Positions 23,791 through 36,676 are shown, numbered from the stretch's first letter. The stretch is DNA of 64,000 nucleotides from Anastrepha obliqua (GCF_027943255.1 NC_072895.1:38848001-38912000); one strand, 5' to 3'. Program-made: numbers and translations. The notes: a model not told the origin generated them from the sequence alone.

Positions 23791-26700
23791 TCAAAATAGG
23801 GAAACGTTGGAGAATTCAATCGGTCATATAACCACTGAAAATGTTTAGAAATTATGATCACGGATAATAATATTGAATTCACATTACTCATACGACCCGT
23901 CGAACATCTTATTGTATTTTTTTCCTGTAAAGTAAGTATGTGTGATCATATATTCGTACTCGAATCTTATCCTATAACATATATAATGATTAAACAGCCC
24001 TGTTTCTCGTTTATCCGGAGTAACTTAAGCAACACTTTGATTAGATACGCTAAGCCGGTTGAAATCTTGGGAGAAATGGAAAAGAGAAAAAGCGGTGCCA
24101 CTCCAAAAGAATTTTTAACTTCTGTATCAGCTGTTCTCCACCATTTTTAACTTTTTCAATAGTGCCACTACGTTCATTGCATTATGAAATTTTTGATATT
24201 GAGAATTTTTACGAATCGAAAAAAATTGCATTTTTTAAAGAGTTTTTTATTATTAGATAAATGTGAAAAGTATTGATCTGAAGCGTACGTAACCATTTTT
24301 CACCAGAAATCGTTAAGGAAATATGAAAAAAAACAATGCCAACGAAGGATCATTCAGTTTGTTAACCTCCTAGTAAACTAACAAAACCAATGACAATCCT
24401 CTTGATTTTCACACAGAGCAATCAGGATTGAGGACATGAACCTTGTATAAGGTCCAGCCATGTCTATCTGTTCACTCCACTTCACCAAATCTGCTTTGTT
24501 CGAGTAGCTCAGTTGCTTAAATCATTCAGATGCTCTGGCGGTGGTGAAGCTATAGTGTGCCGAACTACAGGCTGCAAAGGAAACAATTTATGCTAATGAA
24601 AATAAGCTTTTTAAACGTCGTAAGTGCCTACTATGACATGTGTGTATGTTTTCATATAGATAGAAGCTTTACTGTTTAAAATTGAAGATCAATACTAAGG
24701 GGGCTTTCAGACATAACCCGCATTCTAGGTATGCTTCTATGTCTACTAAGCAAATTATATTTATGAAGATGGTCGTAGATTCGAGTTTTTAGTACTCATA
24801 AGCACGCGTATTTATCTCATTTTCTATATTAAACACAAATATTTGGAACAAGTGTTCACACATCCAAATGCCCATACGACTATCGAGCCTCGTCGTCACA
24901 CTAAAATTTTGTCATTCATATATTAGCATATTTATACTTATACGTATGTATGTAGGCTAATATTTGACGGGACTTTATTGATTCTATGTCTGAAAGCCAA
25001 CAAAGTTTACAGTAATCGAAAACAAATTACCTGCCTAAAACGTGCAAATCGTACTTTGACACTGATAAAACTCTGAAAGCACTTACGTAATTAGTTATAT
25101 AGTGCTATAGTACGTGTTGCATGATTAATGAAAATGTGTCTACCTAAAATGATGCGATATCAAGTTTCTAGAGCTACGGTATAAGCTCCCTGTCATGGCA
25201 AAAATACCAATATTCCAGGAATCTACAGTTTTTAGATAAAAATAAAAATATCCGCCAAAGTTCGACAGTTAGCATTTAAATTTGTTACTTAAATTTGTTT
25301 TAATCAAAAGCATTTTATTTGCATATTTTTTATTTAAGCAAGACAATCCTTTCCTAATACTTACAGTATGCGATAACATTTTGCGTACAAAAGTAGCATA
25401 GATTTATCTAGTATTTACTTAAGCTCAAACTTCCTTTTTTGTTTGCCATAGTAATTAAAAAAATTGTACAAAGGTCTAAATGACATAACTTGCTTTACTC
25501 TAATTCATTCACATCGCCGCTTGTGTAGACAACCTGTAGCCCCACTAGTAGTAATCAGTAAAATTGACAATAATAGAACTAGTCCAGTTTTAAGGGTAGT
25601 GGTCTAGCTATTGACTTCATTGCCCGTGGTTCCACTTTTATATGCTCTTAATCTTAAATATAAATTCGAAGTTTCTGGCTCTGTGGTGCGTGAGTTGAAA
25701 ACATTAGCCACAAATATTTAATTTCCCATGAAAATAGAATTTATTATCCGTCTTACACCAGTTTTAACATTAGTCATGAAGTCATTGTTTTTACGGTTAG
25801 ATGAACATCCGCCAATTTCTATTGCTGGGTACGCAGTTAGCCTATTAGTAGCAAAAAAGTGACAACCATGCAATTACCACCTAATTAGGCCGTTATAAAT
25901 CGTGTGATAAAAACTTATTATGATAGTTAGTATTCGATAATGAGGGAGATGTACAAAATCAACAAAAAATGGTGATGTTCATGAAGATAATGGCATGTGC
26001 TTGCACACTAGTGGGTCAACAACACTTTCAAAATACTGCATACATATGTGCGTACATATGTTTTTTCCACTGAGTAGACATGCTCTAACACTTATAAATA
26101 GTATTTCAAATCAGCAGTGCAGATAAAATCGTTTCATGCTTGAATTTTATTTGCAAACTAATAAGTTTTCGAAGTGAAACTTCAATTTGTCCATGAATCA
26201 GAGTAAATAATGAAAATGTTATAAAAAATGTTCATACATTTAATGCGCATTTTAATTATATTCGATATGCGCTTCTTATAGGAAAAATATTTCTATCAAA
26301 TAGTGAATAGCACTAGCCAGCTAATGGCGAATATTACATAAATATTGTATTATATTAGTTACCATATTCCTAATTTTTGGTAGTAGGCGTTCGTTAACGC
26401 CATAAAATTATCCGTATCTCAAAAATTTAGAGCGCAGAGCGACGCGCACTCTTTGTGTTGGAGAAATTTAAGCTAGCAAAAATTATCCATCCAAAGACGT
26501 ATAATCACAAAGCATACGACTAAACTTTTTGTAAACAAAAAATTTAATTTTCGTGAAATCTGGTATTTTGTCCACTTTTGCCCTGGTGACAGTTTGAAAC
26601 GTTTACTTTATAGTCAGAAACGGTAGAATAGAAAACCGATCGCCAAAAAACCTGAGTACATAAAGTATATTTATGATAACTTTTTTGGACAACACAAAAA

Positions 26701-26884
26701 TGTTTAAAAAAACTCAACTGATATGGCTTTTTTACCGGTTTTTGCAAATTAAGTTAAATTTTCCGTTCCTTAACTTTTTTGTTTTTTCATCTCCCGTGGA
26801 GATAGTTTTCGCTCACACTCTTGATTTGGATTGGTGCCTAATTTTGTTATAGAACACAACTATTATTGGACCAGCAAATAAGCT
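23791..26884. other. Long intergenic stretch, no gene seen
   Basis: AT-rich throughout. The longest open stretches here are under 100 codons and show no recognisable motif. Confidence 0.5.
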
Positions 26885-27240
26885 CTAACACTCTACAGGC
26901 TCTCATCATGCCCGTCCTAACGTATGGTGCAAAAGCTCGGACGAGAACAACATGTGATGAATCGAGAAAAAGATTCTGCGGAAGATTTTTGAAGCTTTAC
27001 ATGTTGGTGACGACATAGACATAGAACAGCGATTAAAAATCCAGCTGTTCTCGTGCTCCGAATACCCACACTCCCGCTCTGAAAGCATTCGATGCGGTAC
27101 CAGCTATGTAGTAGTAAGAGAGGAAGATGAATGTGTCCTCTAGATTGAAAAGATCAGGTGAATAAGGACTTGGCTTCACTAGCAGAAGAAAGAAACGACT
27201 GGCGCCCTTTGCTAAACTCGGCCAATATCAAGAAGAAGAA
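26885..27240 (+). pseudogene. AAG-tailed LINE, reverse transcriptase 3' end
   Basis: LIMPVLTYGAKA at about 26903-26938 matches the thumb block LPVLTYGAE.W of a non-LTR reverse transcriptase. The remainder to 27170 is shifted and damaged. The end reads CGACTGGCGCCCTTTGCTAA and ACTCGGCCAA, then an AAG tail (27230-27240). The copies at 28600-28955 and 34614-34900 share this 3' end. Only the last few hundred bases of the element are present. Confidence 0.7.
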
Positions 27241-28599
27241 ATCAGCTGATTATATTAAATTCACTGAGAGCAGGATAACGACTCGCAGATGTTGCCTTCT
27301 CTGTATTCTTTCCATCGTGGAATAAAAATATTCCAGTTGGGAAAACAAATGCTCTTACCATTGGTTAGGCAAAATCTTCCAACTTTTACCATATTTGGTG
27401 AGTTCACAATAGAAATATCATTACTCAATAGCAAAGAAATTTCAATGCCTCCTGCAGACACTTAAACTAAAAACCTCACAGATTGCAATCAATGCCTGAA
27501 AATGTCTGTAAGGAGTTTTATCAGAAAAATATCTGCCTTATAATGCCTCCTATGCGCCCAAAGCTTCTACATAGCCAACTTGAGTATCAAAGCTTTTATA
27601 TAGGAAGGCCTGCAGTGTCTTTCCCTTTGCGTGGTTTTCGACGCCCTCACGTTTCAACTCCTACGTTATCAACCATATACATACATATAAGTAACTATTA
27701 ACGATTCAAGTAAAAATATCATCAGCCACTTTTATACTTCCGTTCATTATAGTCACCACAAATAATAAGTGCCCAATAAATACCCTATTAAGGGAAATTG
27801 TACATAATCAGTGCTGATAATCTAGATTAAAATATTAATATTTACAATTGCACTTAGTTTGTGCAATTTTCAGCTTTATTTATTAAATTTATCTTATCCA
27901 CCCAAAAACTCTATCCAATGAAGAAATTTGGTAATTAATGGGAAGTATCGAGCGAGGTGCTAACTGAGAAGTGTTGTTTCATGTAGCATCTTCAGTATGC
28001 TTCCCTTCTGATTAGTGATAACTTTTATTAAAATATAAACTATTAACTTCTATTTGCGTATAGCAAACGTATGTATATGCATAAGAATATATTATTTTTT
28101 GCTAACTTTTTTTCTAAAGCCTCTTTTGTACATTAGGCGTAAAATGAAAGTTTGCTACATCTCAGTAGATTCCAATATCATTAGCAACATACTTCATACT
28201 GCTTTTCAGTTTGTATTAGAAGTAATCATTTTATTGAGCCAATATAAATTGAAAGGTGTAGCTCAGCTGTTATTGATTTAAAACCCGTAATAAAAGACTT
28301 TACAACTTTGCTTTGTCGATTGAAAGTGAAATGTTGAATTCATTATCAATACCAACTATGTCTGAGAGTGCACTAAAAAGCTTAAAAAAACTTTCTAAGT
28401 TTATTTATGTTGGCTCGTAAAACCTGCACGAGCTCTTGAACTATTTGAACTATAGCGCATACGTTTCACGCCTTTCACTAAGGGTAGTTAAAAAATAGTT
28501 ATAAGAAAGTCCCTAACCACACTCACTCTACTGTTTGGTGTGGCTGGGGCAGCCCATAGAGTATTCGAAGGAAAAATCTTGCGGGGAATTTAAAAAAAA
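27241..28599. other. Intergenic, no gene seen
   Basis: AT-rich with no recognisable coding or repeat structure. CATACATA simple repeats occur near 27675. Confidence 0.5.
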
Positions 28600-28955
28600 A
28601 AAATGTATATTAGTGACGGCGAGTAGCATGAACGATGAAGGGACGAGCTGTATAAGTTTTAGAGCAAGTTCGGCCTAGTAAGAATTCAACGATTCCTCTG
28701 GCTAGATCATATTCTACAAGCTCTGAAAGTTTTGAATGAATTATATTATATATGCAGCGTCTGCTAATGGTTAGAGAGGTAGTTAAAGACCTTCTCTGCA
28801 GTAAAAGAACCGAGTGGAGAAAGACCGGTTTTCACTTGATGTTTATAATTGGTATTGATGAGTACGCAAAATAAACAACTGGTGCGCTTTGTTAAGCTCG
28901 GCCAAAATCTCGGAGTTGGTTATAGCGTCAATTAAGAAGAAGAAGAAGAAGAATA
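28600..28955 (+). pseudogene. AAG-tailed LINE, 3' end
   Basis: RIQRFLWLDHIL near 28680-28715 recalls the RLRWLGHV block near the end of the ORF of this kind of LINE. The 3' part carries CTGGTGCGCTTTGTTAAGCT, CTCGGCCAAA and TATAGCGTCAATTA, and ends with AAG repeats (28934-28952). This is the best-preserved tail of the family in the window. Confidence 0.7.
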
Positions 28956-31144
28956 AAGATTAACCTCTCTAATTATTTGAGACCCACAAAAATTCTCACA
29001 TATACGTATGTATTACTAATACAATGTGACGCAAATTTAATCATTATGATTTTGAGTAACATTTAATTAAATAAAATAAATGATTTTGAGTGATCGAAAT
29101 CTTTATTTTGGCCTTTACGCGCTCCAACGCGAGTCTGTGTCTACGTCAAAGCTATATTGCTGAGAATTTTTTTTAATCCAATTATTTATTGCAATCTGTT
29201 TTCTAACATTCACCAGTATTTGTACTTAAAACTAGGACATGTATGGAAAGCACCCAGTGGTGCAACCATTTGCTTTTTAGCGTAATAAATCCACGGTAGA
29301 CTTCCTCTTCAGTCTATTAAAGGAGATGGGATTGAGAGCTATTTCTGTGATTAAAGAGTTTGAGTGTGATTGAAGGTTTTTATTGTGAGATGTGGCAAGC
29401 TTTTTTATTTCTTCAGGTATTGTGAGAAATCTGAGATCAAGGTATATTTGGGCATTTGTGATGTAATACTTAAGGCTTTTGGGTGGAATCTTTAGGGTAT
29501 TTCGATGTTAGAGTTAGCTGCTAAAATGTTAGCTGCTATAAATCACAAAAAAAAATTGAATAAATATTTATTATGAAATTTTTTTTTACGGAGGTATTTG
29601 CCTGTGCCCTCTAAAGCCCATTATTCATGAAATCTTAATCCGTGTTTTCTGGAGTCTCTTCTCGAAACAAAAATTTTGATTAAAAAATTAAAAATTTTGA
29701 TAAATTTCAATTTTGGTTCGTTGAATGTTCTTGCATTTTTTTTGTTTTAGTTTTAAAGTAGAATTTTTATGGTTTATGTTATTAAATGAACTAAGTATAT
29801 TTTTATAAAAAGCAATGAAAAATATTTAGCATAAAGATCAACGAGAATGTTGTCAAAATAATCACGGTACACAGACTTCCGCTGATGGGTGTATAATGCT
29901 TAAAATCAGAGAACTTATCGCGTTGATATGAACAATCTATGTAATGATTTGCTGGGATCAATTTATAAATGCCTCTTTGTGCGTACGTTCATGCGTGTAA
30001 AAGGTAGCTCTTTCAAAAAAAATTGATTTATTCAAAAGTGTCTACAGCAGTTTAAGTTCAATGTAATTATTATGACATAAAAATATTTTCGGTTAATAAA
30101 ACTTCGCTGTCACATTAATGGCATTTATAAATTTCAAAAGTAATTATATTTTCTAAATAAAAGGCCTGGCAATTTGAATTGCTTTAGAGTTGGCACCATC
30201 ATTTTGATAAGAGTGACACAAAACAAAAACAAGAAATAAATACTTCAAAAAATATTGCATAAATATGTATGTACGTGGATACCTATACATTTACTATTTA
30301 ATAAAAGCTTAAATGATATCGCAATTATGTACATATCTATGTATACTCACATACGTAAACGACACTACTTATATTACATATTAAGCAAAATTAGAAGTGG
30401 TAAGAAATTTAATTAAAACAGTCAAAAAACTATAGCAGCGCTGTTGCGCTTTGTCACAGAGAATTTTTTTTTCAATACTGATATTGAATTTTCATTAGTT
30501 CAATTTAAACAGATATGTAATTTTCGCATAGTGTAAATTGCTTTGGAAATGCGAAAGTTTGCGGTGCATTACAACGTTTATTTAACTAGCATATATTGGC
30601 ATTTTTTAATCACACTGTTAAATAAAAAATGCAAATCACGCCACTAACACTTCTAATATATGCAAGTTATTAAGTCGTAATTAATGCGGAATTACAATTA
30701 CCTATTGAAATATTCTATCAAATAAAGTGCATTAATTTTATATTAAAATGTATACAATGCAATGTGTGAATGTTTGCGAATATACAGTCTACATGTAATT
30801 ATTATTAGCTTTGAGGCAAATGTGTGTGTGCAAAAAGTATGTATTTACAACTACATACAGATATACTGTCTGAGTACTTCAAATGATTATTTATAAAAAG
30901 TTTATTTACTTGCTTACGTAAAGGGTAAGTATTTTTCTGTGTAAAAAGCTTCCAATTCTATTTCTGTCATAAAAATCTTCATTAAAAACCATTTGCGACT
31001 TGAAGGCGGCTTAACAATGTAATTATCCCTATTGGCGTGAGAAATTTGGTCTAAACGCAGATCACCTAATGATTGCTCAAATATGGTAACTTGAGGTGAT
31101 GAATAAAATGCCGAATAGAAAACAGCTACATTGTGTTAACATAA
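28956..31144. other. Intergenic, no gene seen
   Basis: AT-rich. A solo transposon-end-like word GTGACGCAAATTTAATCA lies at about 29028. No gene recognised. Confidence 0.5.
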
Positions 31145-31693
31145 GGCCTCTTCTTTTCGCCAAGACTTAGCAAGTGGCGAATAGATGAATCAAATGAACA
31201 TATATCGGCAACGCGGGAAGAGAACTGCCTTAACCCTTTCGCTACTGCTGGGACACTGATATCCCACAGCATTTTCACTTCACCCTGAAACTTGCAATTT
31301 TCATAGGAAACTCAACCAAAATGTCCTAATCAATAACTGCGAACAATACCTTCAATTTACCGTTATCCGCACTGTTTCAATCGTGTTTAGTTTTGATCAG
31401 TTGTTTGAGAGCAGTCGCTAATATTGCATCAAATTTACGCGTAATTTTGGTGAAATAATACGTATTTTTATAAGAAGTGTTAATTTTTCTAAAGAAAAAT
31501 ATTGCCCATTTACTGGTAAGTGCAAATATATATTTTAATAAGAGTTTTGTGAAAAATATTCAGCGAAAATAAATTTTGGGATGCATGTGTCCCAGCAGGG
31601 CTTATATAGGGACATATATGTCCCAGCAGTACGTTGTACATAATGTATCACACAGCTAATTTTTTTATTTTTGCAACTTCGTAGACAGCAAAA

Positions 31694-33050
31694 ATGTCGA
31701 AATTAAATCGCGATCAAATAAGTGCATTACTTTAAGAAGATGATGATGAATCCATGGAATCAGGAACTGATTTTAGTGACGAAAGTGGTGATATTTACAG
31801 TCCTGAGTTAGATAAAACCACTGGCAATGACGATTCTTCCAGCGATTCAGAGGAGACCGGATTGAGTGACGAGAATGGTGGCATATACGATCAACCTGCA
31901 CGAGGTGAGGAAGCCTCAGGCACGGTTATTTGGAGCACACCGAATGAGTCGTTTGTTTCAAGAAAATCGGTTAGTAACCACCGCGAATGCAAAATTGCAG
32001 TAAATATTGGGCGCCACTCAACCCCCTACGAAATTTTTCGCAAATTGTTTCCAAGAGGCATATCTTTGTATATACATTGCCCAAGCAATATATGCCACTC
32101 AAGCCAGTGAAACGGCGCATCAAAATGTGGCTTCGCTGCGATTCTTTGACTGGAGACACCTATGACATGAGTATCTATTGTGGAAAGAAGAATCTGTCCT
32201 TGAAAGGACACTCGGCGAACGAGTTGTGAATGAGCTTACAGCAACGATTTCTAACCATGACGTGACACTTTGCTTTGATCGTTTTTTCACCACTGTTAAT
32301 CTTATTAACAACATACAATATCCAGCTTTGGGAACATTCATATCCAACCGGAAGAATGTTCCGAAAATACCAGAAAAATTGCAGCGAGGCGAAGCTATTT
32401 TCAAAGTTAATTCGGCGGGTACGAAGTCAAACTAAAACCCTTTAATTAATTTTTTAAGTAACTTTCTTGATTGCAGGTACCATAGCGGTAAAGTGGCAGG
32501 ACTTCAAAGAGGTAATGCTGCTCAGTAACTGCCACACTCTGAAATGAGCACTATTAGACGCAAAATGAAAGATGGAACTGAGGCAGAGTTTCCATGCCCT
32601 GACATCGTAAAGACGTACCGCGCAATAATGGGCGGTGTGGACTTGGCAGATCAAATGTCGGGATTGTATGATATAAACAGAAAATCAAATAAATGGTGGA
32701 AAAAAGTATTTTATCGTGGCATGATGATGGCTGCTGTAAACACTTGGATTATATATTCGGAGCTGAATAGGAAGAAACCTGCCTTCTTACCAGTGCTGGT
32801 CGAGATGGCTGAGTCGCTAATTGAAAAAGGAAAGGAATCTACCGTATATAAACGATCCCGTCGGTCTGGAAGATCATCGAATGGGTACAAATCAATGACA
32901 AATGTGGGGGATCATTTACTCATAGAGCAGTATAAAAGGCATCGGTGCGTAGCATGCGCCAATCGAAAAGTCGAGAAAAGAACAAAAATTATTTGCCGGG
33001 CTTGTAATTTGCCATTCTGTATACAATGTTTCGCTTCATCACATTCATAA
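31694..33050 (+). pseudogene. piggyBac-family transposase, degraded
   Basis: The likely start is the ATG at 31694 (MSKLNRDQ). Codon 14 is a stop (31733-31735), and the frame then continues as an acidic, Ser/Asp-rich N-terminus (DFSDESGDIYSPE), normal for this family. Near 32040-32075 the frame jumps from the start of the DDE domain (STPYEIFRKLF) to LPKQYMPLKPVKR, losing about 250 residues including the first catalytic Asp region. The second Asp survives in LCFDRFFTT. The third survives in GGVDLADQM (about 32630-32660), next to RKSNKWWKKVFYRGM. A Cys-rich C-terminus (CVACANRK, CRACNLPFCIQCF) ends at 33050, overlapping an AATAAA. A frameshift lies near 32540. A 58-bp intron is predicted at 32419-32476. 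Catalysis is impossible, but the ends could be mobilised by a related enzyme. Confidence 0.88.
32419..32476 (+). other. Predicted intron in the piggyBac-like gene
   Basis: GTACGA at the left and TTGATTGCAG at the right are plausible splice sites. Joining the flanks turns FKVNSA into the continuous family sequence FKVNSAGTIAVKWQDFKEV. Without splicing the frame hits a stop at about 32433. A length of 58 bp is typical of fly introns. Confidence 0.65.
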
Positions 33051-33470
33051 AATAAATGAAAGTACAAATCATATGTTATTACCAAAAAAATGTTTCTACT
33101 TTCTAGGTGTAGTTTGTACCCTGTTGGGACAAATATATCCCATTTTTAAATACTGTAGGGACACATATGTCCCACCTTAAAATACCGTTATCTACATAAG
33201 TTACAAGCTTCATCTAGTTTCTATGCACATAAAGTACCAATGGGTATCCAAAAACTCAAAAATAAAGTTTGAGCAAATCCCCTGCAAAAGTCGGAGCGAA
33301 AGGGTTAAATTGCATGTGTTGGTAAGGCAGTGCGGCCTAATAAGCTATAGCCATACTCACTAGCGGCGAATCTTACTCGCTAACTTTGTTGTTGCTTTCG
33401 CATCTAAATTTTTCGTCAAGTTAATCGAGCACAGAGATAGCTAGCGGGGAAATGGCGAATAGAAGACGCC

Positions 33471-34613
33471 TATAGTCATCACTAAACACAATTTCGAGTG
33501 ACATAAATAGCTGTGACAGAAGCGATTTTACTTAATTTGGAAGAGAAATGAGAGCAAAGAAATCAAAGCAATATGGCAATTAAATCAAATAAGAGAATAG
33601 CTGCGTGACGTTTCGAAAATACCTCTAACGGAGTAAATCCATCATAGATACACACTCAAGAGTATTGAAGAAATGAGTAGCAAACTGTTTGACAGCAAGC
33701 CGACTTGGCAAAGTATAATGAGCAAGACTTTAAGTAATATTGAGTATCACCTTAACAAGTTCCCTCACTTTCCATGGCTTTGTCCCAAAGATGATATTTT
33801 GCAAGGTTTGTGAAGAATTGTGAGAGTAGCTCCAACTGCTACGTCATGGTGGATTCGGCAGCAGAATTCTGCCCGTTCATTTCACACATATTCCTACGCT
33901 CGTCCAATCAGTCGTTGTTCGAGAACAAAAATTGAATCGATTTTCTCATTTTCATTCCTGCTTTTATGAATATTTGTACTGACTTTCGCGCTATACAAGT
34001 GCCAATGAGCATGTTTTTTCTTTGTGTCTCCTATAACTGAAAGCGTTGCCGCTTAACGGCAATACACTTCATAGCGTCACAACATAAACTTAATGCTAGT
34101 TGTTTTAAATAATCGGCTAATATTTTAAATCAAGAATGAACGTGCAAACATTTTCTGAAAAAATTATGTACACAGTCGCATTATTAATATAGTCTCGTCG
34201 CCAATTATGCAAACAATGACATCGAAGATAAGCAAACACTGGTCGTACAACTGCAAATAATTTTCACTGGGAATGTTAATATTTACACTGCATCAAAGCA
34301 ACGCTTGAAATACTTTTACGAATATTTATTTTACCTTTCTCTTAGAGAAACAGCAAATTAACTGACTTTTAATTAACTATGACAAAGCGGAAACAGAGCT
34401 GCTACAAGTACTAAGTTTCAAAGCTATTGGAACTGGGGTTGTAGTAATAAATGCAAATGGGCTATTAAACATTTTCGGTTGAACTCTTTCTTCTGAGGCA
34501 AAAAAATTCAAAATTTAGAAAAAAATATTTCTCGCTGGGATCCAAAAGTGTCCAGCACGTCATGGTTTCGAGAAAAGTGGAGGCAAAAACCCATAAAAAA
34601 ATGTTGAAAAACT
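33471..34613. other. Intergenic, no gene seen
   Basis: AT-rich, nothing recognised. Confidence 0.5.
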
Positions 34614-34900
34614 ATCTTCTTCTTCTTAATTGGCCGAGTTTAACAAAGCGCGCCAGTCGTTGCTTTCTCGTGTTAATCGGCACCAGTTGGACTATGAGCG
34701 AAGCAAAAAATCCACGAGTGTGCCGACGGTTTGTTTGATGACAGGAGGTACTTCGTTTTGCCCTCGTTCACCACCAGACACCGGCATACGCCAACAAGTT
34801 AAAGAAGTCACACGACATGAATCACCCTGTCTTTGTTTAGATTTCTTTGATATTGGCTTTCCTTATTCAAGCATTTTTCCTTACAAATAATCGTTTTGAC
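34614..34900 (-). pseudogene. AAG-tailed LINE 3' end, minus strand
   Basis: Read on the minus strand, the left part is CTGGCGCGCTTTGTTAAACT, CGGCCAATTA and then AAG repeats, the same tail as at 28880-28952 and 27200-27240. The portion to the right (34690-34900) is probably the same element's end but carries no motif I can place. An 86-codon open stretch on the plus strand is a chance opening. Confidence 0.6.
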
Positions 34901-34904
34901 AATT

Positions 34905-35500
34905 GAGCCCAAAGGGTACCATGGAATCATCCATAAGAGCGTCTACTTTCTCCCAACACCGGATAGTTCCATAAGGGAGTCAAAAGACTGTTTTTCTAAT
35001 AACTCTGCTCTACTCCTACTCCTACTCCTACTCTACTCCTAATTACAGAGGAAGTGTTTTATTGTTTCTTCCTCTTCCTCGCCTCTACAACTTCTGCATT
35101 ATTCATGAGAAAACACTCCTAGCCTAGAAGAGCGCCTACAGCCAATGACCGGTAACACCAGCTACGACATCCGAGATATTCTCTCTTCAGAGATAGAGCA
35201 ATTCTACGCACCTTTCCTTATATATTTGCGGCCAAATTAGCCTGGTTGTACTGTCTTCTCTCTATGACCGATTGGCCTCCTGTAGAATATTATATTTTAT
35301 CCTTAATTTTCAAGTTGCCATAGGAATTCCAATATTGCTTCTGTTTTCAAGCAGAGTGCGATTAGCACCCCCTTGCAATTTCCTTCAATATCTCTATGTT
35401 CCGGAACCCATGTAGGACTGACCTTGAAGGCGGTGCTAATATCATTTAGAGCTGCCAGGCAAAGGGTAACAGGTGTACCAAACTTCATTGAAATACAGTG
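34905..35500 (-). pseudogene. LINE RNase H and zinc-knuckle tail, minus strand
   Basis: From the right, the minus strand reads KVSPTWVPEHRDIEGNC at about 35430-35380, an RNase H block in which HRGIEGNE is changed to HRDIEGNC. It is followed by LIWPQIYKER and ISDVVAGVTGHW near 35200-35150. CRSCRGEEEEETIKHFLCN then gives the Cys/His knuckle (about 35100-35045). Next comes a CCTACT simple repeat (35009-35040), then ELSGVGRK and TLLW near 34960-34930. This order matches the tail at 21545-21835. Several stops break it. Confidence 0.68.
35009..35040. repeat. (CCTACT)n short tandem repeat
   Basis: About five 5-6 bp units of CCTACT/CTACT inside the decayed LINE tail. Confidence 0.75.
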
Positions 35501-35587
35501 ATGGACAAAAATCTACATAGAAAAGTAGTATGGTGCAAGTGTCTATCAACTTTTTGATTTTGAAACCACTCTTCATAGTTTTGTTAT

Positions 35588-35720
35588 GTGGCGCAAAATT
35601 AACCAATTATGGAAAGATTTATAATATTTGCAAATATCGTCCTACGGCATTCATATTTAATTCCGTCATTCAAAATAAATTTTTTTTTAGTAAAAAGTTG
35701 AATGGTTAATTTTGCGCCAC
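35588..35720. mobile_element. 133-bp MITE with 18-bp perfect terminal inverted repeats
   Basis: The left end GTGGCGCAAAATTAACCA (35588-35605) is exactly complementary to the right end (35703-35720). There is no coding content. The end sequence resembles solo words at 7975, 11400 and 29028, and its core GTGGCGCA is shared with the ends of the intact DD41D element at 17750, so mobilisation by a mariner-superfamily transposase is likely. Confidence 0.85.
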
Positions 35721-36185
35721 CCTTTACAATATTTCCTACACCAACGATGCAAGTCATGACATATGATTTTACTTCTTAGTTGCGCTGCACGGATTGCTCA
35801 AGCACTGATAAGCAAATTCGTATATTGAAAAAAATACGAGATAACCTCCCTCGGCACTTTGGCTCCAGAAAGTGACGTAAGAAATATTTCAACTAGTGGA
35901 AAGAGATGCCATTTGTACCAGTGAAAACTATTTCAATCAGTTTCTATAAGCATTCCCGAATTTTTTCTTAACTTGTGTGCGATTGAACTATGATATTTTG
36001 ACAGTGTAGTCAATAATAATAACAATATAATTTGATAACGAGATTATCAAACAGTGCAATTAATTAAAACAGCATTTATCAAGAACTATATTTTAAAAAT
36101 ATTAACCAATTATATAATAATAAAATTATATTAAGCAATTCAAGTATTTTTAGCAGCTGCCGAAGTGTTGGACTATGTACAACCC
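35721..36185. other. Intergenic, no gene seen
   Basis: AT-rich, nothing recognised. Confidence 0.5.
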
Positions 36186-36416
36186 CTAACTCTTATTAAC
36201 TTTGTGTCGATTTTTCCTGATACTACAAAGCAAAACAGTTGTCAAAAAAACCTGACCAGAATCGAAGAAATCAAAATTGCACGTTACAGTAGCGTTAGCT
36301 GTTACAGTATCGGCACCATAAACACCATTCGCAATTTCAGCGGCCTGGCTTCCATTTTTGCCTTTATCAGAGAAAAACTGTAAAATGTACCGAATTTTCT
36401 CTCTGTTGACTTCCAC
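36186..36416 (-). pseudogene. mariner (cecropia-type) N-terminal fragment, minus strand
   Basis: The minus strand opens at 36416 with MEVNREKIRYILQFFSDKGK, then GSQAAEIANGVYGADTVTAN. This is the first helix-turn-helix of the same mariner lineage as 16903-17705 and 38762-39235. The match ends after about 45 residues. The rest of the element is absent. Confidence 0.75.
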
Positions 36417-36676
36417 TGCCTGCCGATGAGCGACTGCTAGTAGAAAAGTCGTTTTCTATCATTTGAAATTTCACCTGCACAATACCGAATAGTAGTCTCG
36501 ACTAAGTATATTTCAAAATTATCCGAACGTTTTGTGTATATTTACTTAGCATCAAAAAGATAACCCATCCGTAGCTCAGAAGCTGATCAAGCAATTCGCT
36601 TAAGCATTTACCGCGCCAATTAAAAAGAAGCTCTGGAGATATGTCCATGTAACGACACAGCTATCGCTGTGATTGG

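Larger units (their letters stand above)
31234..33304 (+). mobile_element. piggyBac-like transposon, internally deleted
   Basis: A 2071-bp element with ends CCCTTTCGCT (left) and AGCGAAAGGG (right). A TTAA flanks each side (31230-31233 and 33305-33308), the exact target duplication of the piggyBac superfamily. Inside is a broken transposase gene. Five 16-bp palindromes of the form GGGA...TCCC lie near the ends: 31250-31265, 31578-31593 and 31609-31624 on the left, 33126-33141 and 33158-33173 on the right. They are probably transposase-binding or regulatory repeats. Confidence 0.92.
31145..33470. mobile_element. Outer repeat split by a piggyBac-like insertion
   Basis: The words GGCCTCTTCTTTTCGCCA (31145-31162) and the complement of 33453-33470 (GGCGTCTTCTATTCGCCA) are inverted repeats with 16 of 18 matches, just outside the piggyBac-like element. 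Taking out that element and one TTAA leaves about 250 bp bounded by these ends, the size of a MITE. The flanks do not show a clear target duplication, so this is tentative. Confidence 0.45.
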
